From a virus, in IMG/VR virus record IMGVR_UViG_3300032116_000004, positions 248,001 through 312,000 of that record: DNA of 64,000 bases, one strand, 5' to 3'. Position 1 is the stretch's first letter, and the number at the start of each line of letters is the position of its first letter. Shown piece after piece: positions 22,757 to 34,700 of the stretch. Under the pieces are notes generated by a model. The model did not search any database. It saw nothing but the letters and a program-made list of their open reading frames with translations, and had not been told where the DNA came from. The translations under genes were made by a program, and so were the position numbers.

Positions 22757-25700
22757 TCAGACCCTTCCTTCAATGAACCAAGCAGCTTCGGTATTCTGTT
22801 CCTGTAAAGGTATACCGTTGCTGGCTGTGTTTATGCCTTGGGCGTATAACACCTTGGCTTGGACGATGAATATGACCACTTCCACACCCGACTGCGGTGC
22901 TGTGGCAAATGTTATCGTGATTGGATCCACAGATGATACGCTGTATTCTGAAGCATCAACTATAGTTCCGCCCACGCTGACCTGTATGGGTCTGGTCACT
23001 GATATATCTGTGACAAAAGTGTCTGTGGCCACATCTGCTTGGGTGATAAAGAATGTGTTGCTGTTGAGATCATTGATCACTACCACACGCTCGGCTGGAA
23101 TCACTGTGTCAAATTGCACAGTGATTGGGTTGAGATCAGTGACGTCATAGACCGTTTCTGGCTGTAACACTAAATCAGTAGCAGAGAAGGCAGCGGCCCA
23201 ACGGCTGGTTGAGCCTGTGGTGGGCACGGTCAGTGTAGAAACAGGACCAGAAATTGGCGTATATGTCACGCGGAACTGTAATCCAGCATCAGGAACAAAA
23301 TTCAGTTGCACAGTTATAGGATTCACACTGATGATAGTGAAATCGTCTTGAGGTATCTCTACCAGGGTGCCAATGGTAGGTCCAAGGTAGCACTGGATAG
23401 ATCCACCAAGATACACATCAATTTCGTTGACATAGCCAAATTCTGCGTTGTATGTGGTAGTGCTACCGTCGGCCAAGAACGTCTGTTCCAATGTGTTTTG
23501 TTGGTAGACATTTGGTAGCAATTCGCCTCGACCGATGCTGAGCACAGGTGCATCTATTGCATGAGAATCTGCACCAGTTCCTGCTGTGCCGCGTCGCAGT
23601 CCGCTGACTGTATTGGCCCAGTCGTCTCGTTCGCGATAGGTAATGCGTTCACCGTTGACAGTAATCTGTCCAAAGATATTGTTGGGTAGATTGGGTTCAT
23701 CGAGATTCTTGGCATCTCTGACATAGATGATGTCGTCTGTGGCCGACAATGCTTGCGTGAGAACAGTAGAAGTGTCAGGCAATATCCGATAGATCTTCTG
23801 TATCCCCAGCATGTCCTGGAAGATACGGAAAGCAATAGCCTCAGGAACCACAGTCTGTGTGAACGAAGTTATAGCGACCACATCTCCTGGACCAATGATA
23901 CTGCCACTGATGGTCACTACACTACCGCTGACCGTGAATCCATTACCGGCCAGCAGTCGCCAACCATTGAGGGTGACCCAGAGGCGTTCAGTGTCCAAGA
24001 TTGGACGACCAGTGTCAAAATTGTTGGTTTCAATCACAGCGCCCGCAGAATAATCGTAACTGCCCGGGAGTCCTGTGACATCTCCTGCATCAAAATTGGT
24101 GCTGTCATAGGGCTCACCAATTGTGGTTCCGGTCTGTGTGGGTCCTACAAATACCTGGGTCAATAATCCTTGTTCTTGTGTGTCATTCCATGTAGTTATA
24201 CCAATCACTGCACCAACAGAAGCACCTACTCGCAATATCAATTGATCGTTGTTGACTATGTAATCTGCATCTGTGGTAAGTGCTATCACTATTGTAGTTC
24301 CAGGAGCAGGCGCGGTATTGAACTGCACATAACGATCACTGCTGCCATCCCATGGACTCACAGTGTAATCAACTGCCAGGAACAATCGTTCTTGATCTAC
24401 ATAGACTTCGACATCGTTGTCGCTGATCAAGCCTTGATTGACTTGTCCACGAGTGGGCAGATAAAATGGTCCTGCGCTGGATCCATCGCCAAAGTATTCC
24501 ACGCTCTCTGCGGGACGCAAGCGGTTACCGTCACGTTCTACGATGAGGTTGATATCGTTGGTGCCTTGGAGACTGTTGTCCAAAATATAGGTATCAGTGC
24601 TGCCATCATATATGAAATACTGTGTGAGAGGGAAACTCCATGTTTTCTGAGGAGTGGTGATGCCCATCACAGTGACCACTACCCAATCATTGATGCCATA
24701 GGTATCAGCAAAGGTAACTGTGGTGGTTTGACCGCCTGAACTAGAAGCGTAATTGTAGTTCGTGATGATCGCACCGTTGACCACGATATTGAGTTCGTAA
24801 ATTTCGTTGTAGGCCACGGGCAACAACAAACTGTTGCCCACTAGGTTGCCTGGATAGCTTTCTTTGTAGAGTTGGCTTCCGCCTCCGATGCCATAGATTT
24901 CTATGGATACAATATCTCCGGCAGCGGCGCCTGCCGTCACAGTCACTACCTGGCTGGGCCAATTTACGGTATATTGTTCTTGGGGTATGAGACTTACTCT
25001 ATTGGTGATATTGACCACTCTCACTGCCACAGCATGCGCCATGGCATCAGCAAAGCTCACGGATGCGTTGCTGGGTGTCCATGCGAGATTCACGGTCTTG
25101 ATATTGAAACCGTGCCCGTCGCCGGTCCAGTCTGAACCAGGGCGTGTATACACACGCATGTCCAAGGTGTCAAACGTGGCACCGGGAACCAATTCTTCTG
25201 GTGCATGGCTGGAATAGGTGTCTATGAAAGCGCCGCCGGCCACGTTTATATCCGTAGTGCGTTCACCGAGATAGGTGTCAAGGAATGAACTTTCATAGAT
25301 CGCATCTAGGATCGCTGGATCGTATGTGGGACGGCCTTCCGGACCGTAGTCGATGTTATCAAACGGATTGATGTCAAAATTGCCCACATCAAATCCGGTG
25401 TTCTGATCAAATCCAGGACCTTTGACTTGCACTCCTGGGTAGTCAATGCCCACGATAACCTGGGCCAATTCTCTGCCGGGTTCATTGGGGGTAGGTGCAT
25501 ACAGACCTATCACACGATCGGCAGCGGCCAGTGTGGCAGGATCAACCAAAGTATAATCTTCAGGATCAAATATAGAACCACTGTCCAGTTCTGAACTGTC
25601 ATCTACTTCGTTGACACTGTAGACTTGATCTTGGAAACGCACCAACTGACCTTCAGCATACTTGGTATTAGGCTCCCAATCCAAGACTTGGCTGGTATAT

Positions 25701-28700
25701 TCATAGCGGTCAAACTTGATGGTAGTGGTGAAATTACGCACCAATTCATTGCCCATCACGGCCACTACACGGGCACCTGATCCATTGCCACCCGTTATGG
25801 TGATGGCAGGAGTTATGGTATAACCTGTGCCCGGATCTACCACGATCACTTGCACCAATTGTCCACCGGTATTCACCCGAGCCACAGCCAATCCAGGAGC
25901 ACCAGACCAAGCCAAAGTCAAAGTGCCATTGGTTTCGGTGCCTTCGGTAAATGTAGGTGCCAAGGTTCCTGATGTGCCATCGATCTGCACAGTGTATAAG
26001 TTACTGCGATAGAATATCTGTTGGCCTGCTGTGTAAACAGTATTGGTCTGCCATTCAGCACCAATAACTACCTGAGGCGCGATGGTATAACCTGCTCCGG
26101 GTTCTATGACATCTACGGCTTGGAGTTCAAGAGTATAGTGCTGATACCATTGGTTCCAGGGCAGAGTCTGCCAGATTGGTGCTGTGCTAGGAGTGCTAGA
26201 AACAGGATCCAACGGTGGTTCGCCGTCATCCAATATGGGGCTCACAAACTGGTTGTAAGTGGTATCAAAGTAGGCCGGACAATCAAAATCCGTGACACTG
26301 CCTTGATAGGTATCAATGCCTTCGTATTTGAGATTGAACTCTTTTATCTTGACGTGATACGGTTTGACTTCTTTGATGTATTCCAACACAAAGTCCTGGT
26401 TGTCTTGGCGGAAGATCTGATAGGGCAAAAGGTCACGTATCTTGTGATTGACATCAATCAACGAAGTCTTGAACAGCCACTCTGGTGCCACTTGTTCTTG
26501 CAAGATAAAGTCAAACATCAGCATCAAGAGATTGTTTCGGAATATCAACAGTTCGCCAGTGAGCAATTCTTCGTTGATAGCACGTATGATCTGGCGTGTT
26601 TCTGTGCCAGGGAATGTGTCAAAGTATTGGCTGTCAAAGGTTTCGATATCAAAACCAAAGCGTCCCAACGCATAGTCCCAGATCTCGGCCTTGACTGCGA
26701 TGGTTCCATCTTCCAGCACCACTCTATTCCATGTGCCATCCAACAATTGGTAGATTTCAAATTTGCCAAAACTGTTACGTGTGACTTTCACACTGGAACC
26801 TTCGGGCAGGGTCAATCTAGCAAGATCGCTGAAAGTGGCCACTTCGGCGGCAGGTCTCTGTGATGTATTGTAACCAGGTTTGACCCAATCAATATACTCC
26901 CAGAATTTTTTAGTATCATAGTTCTGCACTCGGCTTAGCAACAATTCTTTGGGTGACCCGATCAGAGCAGATCCCAAGACCACTGTGTATATGGTCCAAA
27001 GACCGTTTTGTGTGGAATCAGATGCCACTAGGTATTTGTATCCTGGTGCGACTTCGTCGAGATTTTGATATGTCAATTCAGCATAGGTCAATACACGCTT
27101 GTTCCATTCACCAGATGCTGATGTAGGCTCGGGCTCTTCGCTGTTCAGTAACGTGAATGGCCGGCTGTCGCTGATAGGAAACTGCGCCAGTATAGCATTG
27201 GCACGTTGGAGATAGTTTTCCAGTGCCAGGAAACGGTCGACAAAGAAACTCTGACGAGGGCGGAATTGCACACCATACAATTCTGCAGGACTCAGTGTGG
27301 GATCTGGAACCTTGTTTCCTATGGTATCTTCGCCGCAGAACGAATCCAGCAGTTTGCGATACAGTCCACCACTCAAGAAACTGTTGGGGTTGTCTGTGGC
27401 AATGAGATCGTATTCCACGTGGACATTGTCATCATTGGCTATGCGATCAAACTCTACGTGCAATATGGTATCTTGGGCCGATATGAATGATCTACCATTG
27501 TAGATGGCAGTGGTGCTGGGGCTGATAAACGCCACATAAGGTATGCCGGAACTGCGAGGATTTTCGATGTATTGGGCCACGGCCTGCACACTCAATGTCT
27601 TTTTCACTTGGGTAGCCACTTCGCGTATGCCCTTGACCCAGAAGAAATAACGAGCCGCAAACAATCCATCAGGATTGAGTTTGCTGGTCACTGTATAGCT
27701 GGTAGTGCTGTAAACTTCGCCTGGACCTTGATAGGCAGCCGGTGGTGTAGGACTTTCTATCCACTGATAGACATCCACTGTGGATCCCGGGAACAGTTGA
27801 CTCCAACGGCGCGAACGATATGCTATGGAATCCTGATGATAATCAATGAATCGCACTGTGGATAAGTCCCACCATATCTCTCCAAGATGGTTGTCAGTCC
27901 AGGTATCTCCATAGTTGTTCACTAATCCAGTGTTATAGGCTGCAGGATCCAGTGCGCCAAGATAATCAATATTCTGTCTAGCGGCACCTAAAATTTTGCC
28001 TTGTAGTGGATCAATAAAGTCAAAATACTGTGTGATCTTGCTTTCCAGTCGATCATACATGAACACCGAGTTCATGAGATTGACATCTACTATAGGAGTC
28101 TGGCGATAGACCACGTTCCAGGCTGGCAATCTATCAATGTTGTTGAGTTGTGCCACACGCCCAAAATCTCCCACGCTGTCATCCAAATCGTCTTGGGGAC
28201 TGCCTACCAATAGCACACCACCTTGATAACTAACAGCCGTTCCGAATTCGTCCAAGGATCCAAGATCTTCATCATAGATCTGTTGTCCAAACACAAACTT
28301 GGAAGGATTGGTTACGCTGCCATTGGCCGCGGATAGCAAATCAAATGTATAGACCACGCCGCTTTCGGGCAATGGATCAAAGAATTCTGTGGACTTGCTG
28401 TCAAAAAATGTAGTGCCTTCATCAAAGGTTGTGGGTTTGGCCGCTGTGCCTTGTGGCGAACCGACGATCAATGTAGTGGCTTCGTCGGATATATTGAGGC
28501 TGGCTCCAAAATGCGCATAAGCGATAGGCAACGGAGCTTCTATGGTCTGGGTATAGACCATGGGCTCTAACCCAAGATCATAGTATGCTGTGCCCAGGCC
28601 TGGCATGACCAACAGTTGTGTAAACGGAACAGCGGCATCGTGGTTAGCGATGGTTATATTGAGATAGCCGTCAGTGGTGAATGCGTTGACGTTGGGTAAA

Positions 28701-31700
28701 TTGGCAGTGACAATATCAGCGGCATACAAAGCGGCCCAATCGCTGGCTTGCCAATATGTGGTGTCCGTCAATGCCGCGCCCACTGGCACAGTGCGGATGC
28801 TACGATAGATATCACTACCTGATATCACGAAAGTATTTGCGGCCCAGCCAATAGCACTGTTCCAACTAGCAGGAGTCGATACTGCGACATCAACATTGTT
28901 GATCCGTATGGTATCTCCCGGAGTCAATGTGGGATCTTGTGTGATGCCTTGGATGGATCCATAGAGACGATTTTGATTAACGAATCTTTCCACACTGCCT
29001 GCTTCAGGCAACACAGTGGAATCGTTGGGCTGACCAATGTATAAGCTACAATTGGTAGGACACTGATCTACCACTCGACCAAATGCGGCGGCAGCCACAG
29101 GTGCGTTGCTCTGCACCGCTTGCATGAGTTTGAAAGTGTTGGTAGAAATCTCCACTACATCGCCCACGTTCAAGGGTGCAGTGATAGTGACTTCGTTGGT
29201 CAGATAATCCACAGAGAACTCACCGTTGTTGTTGCCATTGGCATCTGGCACTAGATAGGTAGCATTGACTTTGACAGTGAACGGTGTATAGGCTCGCACA
29301 GTGCCGGTGCCAGATCCTGTTCCAGTGGCACGGAATATTTCGCCCACGGTGTTGGTATCAGCACCAATGGCCACATAGTTGGTAGTTCCCACAGTGAGTA
29401 TGCGATATACTTTACCTATTTCGATTGTTGTAGCATTTTGTATCACCGGCCTCAGAGTGGTAAACGTATCCTCACCCGCTGTGGTAACTGTGAAACTTTC
29501 AATGCTACGATCGATCACATAGGTTTTGCCAGCCAGTAATTTAGCATCAGCGGTGTCATCAGGCGCACCTACCACTACCTGAGCACCGTCAGTGGTAGTG
29601 GTCACACTGTGTCCAAATCTGCCACCCGACAATCCTGGTGTTTCAATGAAATCAATGTATTCCCAATAAGTTCCGCTGGTGAACAGTATGGTGCCAGTGG
29701 GTGGTGTCAACAAGAAAGTTACTACCTTGGTAGATTCGTCAAAACTGTAGTCCATATTAGGACGTTGCAACACATCATTGACATACACACTGAAACTGCT
29801 GAGATTGCTCACGGTATACAATTCAGAGATATCAAATGTAGCCTGCGGCGAAGTAGTGATAAATGTTTTGCTTTGCAATCTTGTGCATCTGACTACGTCA
29901 CCGTCGTTGGGTGGTGCGTCAAACACAACAGTGCCATTGGAATAGTTGTATTCAACTCCGGCTGTCTTAGGAATATTATTGACCACAACACCAATTTGCG
30001 TGGCACCAATACCGCCATCGGCAGAGTCATCATCTACCACTATCACATCGCCTACATAAAATTCTGTTGTTGACCCATCACCAGTGAATGATTTGGCTTG
30101 GAACTGTATGTTTACACGATTGTATGCATACACCCGATCGCCCGATGGAGCACCCACATACATCCAGCGTTCATCAGTGCTGATGGCCACACTGTATCCA
30201 TACTCATCAAACAAAAAGATATTGACTGTTTCGCCACCAGCCAGAGGTGTGGTCAGCACCACGTTGGGTGCGCTGTAGGTCCAGTCAACACCACGGATCA
30301 ATACAGTGTCATCGACTACCACTCCCACGTCAGCGGGATCAGTTATGGTGATAGAACCCGAAGGATTGAATGTGGTTTGGCTGGCGCTGGCCGTGGTCTG
30401 ATACAATCGATATGGAACTTCAGTGATCAGTTGGCTTTGCAAGAAACTGCCTGTGTTTTGATTGCGGGTGATGGCCACGCTGTAGCCTTGTTTGGCCCAA
30501 CTGTCGGGAGCCCCGGCCACTGCCCACTGGAGATTGCCAGTGGCCACGCTGGCACCATAGCCCTGCAGATTGTTAGCGTTCATGGTCAACTGCTGGGTTT
30601 CAACATAGGTCGCGGTAGATGCTTTGCTAAAACCATACAGCGCACCTGCTCCTGAGTTTGCACCTGGGGCACCTACTAGACAGGCTAGATTGTTGAAACC
30701 TTGAGATATGGCTGTGCCAAATCGTCCATTGGTTTCTGGTTCCTGAGGAACTAATTCAGCAGGCGAACCAAAGGGATCGATCTTTTCTAACACTACCCAG
30801 TGTCCTGTGCCATCATCGTCTACCCAGGCTTGATTGCCAGGCAACAAGCGATTGGCATAACTGAGAGCACTGACATCAGCGGCTTGTCGCACACGCATGC
30901 TTTCCAGCACAAAACACACACCATTGCCCGTGATTTGGGTAGCAGGCGCTGGAATAGCCAGGATCACTGTGACTGTGAACAAACTAGGTATCGATAACAC
31001 ACGATATGCACCATCAACTACACTACCAAAATATTTGATCACGATCTGTTGGTTGACTTCAAGATCGTGCGGACCGGCAAATGTTAGGGTGCAAGTTCCG
31101 TTGAGATTGTCTCGGACCTGGGTGACAGGATAACTTACCAGATTGCTACGATAGATATTCCAATCATAGGCGTTGTCTTTGGCTACCCAGAAACTGGTGC
31201 CAACCAAGATGTTGTCAATGTCTGCGATGATAGGTGTGAGATCTTCAAAACTAAACACTTTGACATCGGCGTCGTCCCAGTTCACATAACCAGCATTGGG
31301 CAACTGTAGATCCGGTTGATTCAGCGTGATCACGGGCAGTATCTCAGGATCAGTTATCTTGTAACTTTCTTTCCAGAGTTTGTCGACCTGCACTGTCTGA
31401 TCTGCATCGCTGAATTGTTGTGGTTCAATGATCTGGATGGTAGAAGGATTACCCAGCAACAATGCCTCGTTGAGGCGCAGTTCATAGTAACTGCGATTGG
31501 CATTAGCACCGTAGATAGAGCGCAGTATGGCCCAGTTTTCAAATATTTCATATTCGGCTACTTCTTTGCCAAGATTGGCTTTGCCAAAGATATCTGTGGC
31601 CTGTGTGGTGCCTTTGGTGCCCAGGAACTGGCTATAGAGATTAACTTGGCTGATATCGTCCAAGTTGAGATTCTGCATGTATCTGCGAGGGCGGAAACCT

Positions 31701-34700
31701 ATCAGGCCAAACGCAAACAGGTCGGCATCACGTTCTAGATTAGCGGAATATTTGTCATAGAAATTGCGGATGTTTTCAGCCTGGGTGGCAGCATTAGGCA
31801 ACAGGCCTTTCTGTATCTGATCATAGTCGCTCTTGAGCCACTTAGCAAAGTCAAAAACAGATTCCGGAGGAATGATCTCTACCGCGGCCCAGTAAGCATC
31901 TTTGTATTTGACGATCTGTCCTTTGCTGTAACTGGTGTTGGGAACCCATGGCAAGATGTTGTCTTGATTGAGTATGAAACCTTGTGCGTCAAGGCTGCCA
32001 TCCCAATCGTAGGTGGTGTAGCCCACAAACAACAGGCGACTCTGGCGAGCTCCGGTGGCAGGATCATAGATCAGATCAGCAAACACAGATTGATTGTCAA
32101 GCACGATCATGTGTTCATAGGCACTGAACTTGGCATTGAGGTAACTGAATGTGTTGTTGTTCACTCCACGCAGTGTGAGATCATTGCCAAAGCGTTCAAC
32201 CACATAGTCCTGCCCTTGCAGGGCCTGCTTGTTCTGATTGAGCAGGATGTCTTCGGGCGCCGTGACACTGAGTGGTTCAGCCACTAGATCAGGTTTGAAT
32301 ACATTGAGTTTGTTGGCCACGGGGTTGATATTGATCAACGATCCTGGTGCCCATCCTTGCTGGCTCCAGTAGATGAACTCTTGTGCCATCTGTGTCCAAT
32401 TCAGTATACGGCTGCCGGCTTGATCTTCAAAGGTCATGCCTTGTGCTTCCATGAAACGACCATAACTCAACAAGAAGTCAACCACAGATGATATACCTGT
32501 AAACTCATATCCATAAGGAACTTGCACCACGGTGTTGCTGTAATCCTGTGGTGCGCGAACTACTGTGTCGGCCGCTGTGATAATACGGAAATTGCCATTG
32601 GGGATGGATGCAAATATTTCAAAGTATGGACGTGTGGTCGAATAGCCATACACAGCGTAACCAGTCTGTGTTTTTTGGATGATCACAGAACTCCAGGTCA
32701 ACTGTGCCGATGTAGGATTGCGATACAGCAACAGTTGATAACTTTCATCCGGCAACAAAAGACTGGTATTGAGACTGTTGGGGCTTGACTTCTCTGTGAA
32801 TATCTTGATGTATTGTTTGTCACTGAAAGCAGCCATTCTATAACACAATCTCACGTCTAGATTTTCTAGTTTGATTTCAAGATCTCTAGTAGAATCCAAC
32901 CCTGTCTGTCGATTGTAGTCAACGATCCAGTTGATGTAACTGTTCTTGATGGTGCCATTGCCGTAGATTTCCAACTGGCTGGGCTGTATGCGGAATCTAT
33001 TGTCGTAAAGATACTGTCCAAATTGTTCATTGTAACGATAGAGATCTCTATCGGCAAACAGGGCAAAATATTCTGCCGGCCTTGTCAACGCCAACAAGCG
33101 TTGCACAGCAAAAGGCCATGATGATGACTTGCGCCATGATGCTTCTACCGGTCCATCGTCGCCCACTGTCCAACTCTTGCGGAAGCTTCCGGTGTCGTAT
33201 TCGCCAACCATGACATCAAAAGGTGACAGCAACTGACCCTCTGATCCGGCTGGAACCACGCCGGTCAGTCCAGGACGTTTGTATTTTTCAATCACGTATG
33301 GACCCATGGGATCCAGGACTAGACCATTCTCGAGATCTTCCCACAGAACCAAGTTACCAGATGTATATGGTGCAGGACCATATTCTAATTCCCACCATGT
33401 GGGTTTCTCTGAGAAACCCAACATCTCCCAAGGTCTGGTATTGGGTGCGTCGGTGTCATAGAAATATTCGTAGATACCGCGCCAATTGCCCAACAGCAAT
33501 TGACGGTTGAGTTTGTTTTGGCTTGCGCTGTAATTCCAAGTAAATTGGTTGTCAGGAATGTAATCTTGTTCTCTATAGGCCAACTTATTAGCACCCACCC
33601 AGGCCAAAAAGCTCACACCCAGGATCTGATTGACCTCAGCGAGACTGTAATCTGTAGTGCGGAACTGTCCTGGAACCACATCCGTATAGGTCAGTGGTAT
33701 AGGATTATCATTGGGGCCATGAGTAGGGCATTTGAGATTGTTAAAAATGCGTTTTTCAAATTCTAGCAAAACTTGATCACGTATGTCTTCATAGGCCACA
33801 GTGATAGATCCATCGTGCCCGCGGATGACCAGTGTGGGTTCTACATAAGCATCATCGAGATAAATTTCAGGCATGAATGAAGCATATAATCCCAACTTGG
33901 TTGGTGTTGACGGAACAAAATTACCATAAGTGGTAGTGTATTCTCGAATGGTGATGGTATCACCAATGGTCAATGGCACCAAGATAGTCACACGAGGACC
34001 GTCGACGGCCACAGTGTAGTCAATATCGCCGCCCAACAATAATGTATCATTGAGATATATCAAGATAGCACGATAATTGGCCGAGTCAAAATCATAACTG
34101 TAGAGAGTATCAAAGGTATCGTCAGTGATAGGTGTGACCGTATACACTGTTTGTTCGTAGGTCTCACCTGTGGGCAGACTGTCAGTCCAGTAAAACGGTG
34201 TGAGTTCATTCTTGCCAAGATTGATCAACTCCACGCATTCGTCCAGTATCTGCGCTGTGGTCATGTTTTGCCAGTCGTAGCGGACCACAGTATCCATCAA
34301 GACATTTTTGAATTTTTCATACTGCTGGGCGCTGAATTCCAATGATTTAAAGAAATCAAATCCGGGATCATTGATAAACGTCGAAGCCAGAGTCAGCGGA
34401 GAACCTTGTTGCAGTATGATCTGGCCGTAAGGGATAAGATTGCCTAGGTCTCTAGTGTTGTTTGGACCGGCTATGTCTCCGGTAAAAGGAATGAGATTCT
34501 GGCAGATGCTACCATAATGATTGCGCACAGTGCCCAGAGTCACTTGAGGAACATCAGCATTGATCGCATTGTTTTCTAGGTTTACCGGCACGGTGTAAAA
34601 GCCCACAGGACTGGCAACCTGGCTGATCACGCTGACTTCCACGATGTCGCCCATGGCCGGAGGAGTGATGAAAGTGATCACAGTGGAACGGTTGGCCTGC

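Noticed and set aside
26021-26863. 280-codon open frame on the plus strand
   Set aside because: Antisense to the giant structural gene, with low-complexity His/Cys/Ile-rich translation and no ribosome site; a shadow frame.
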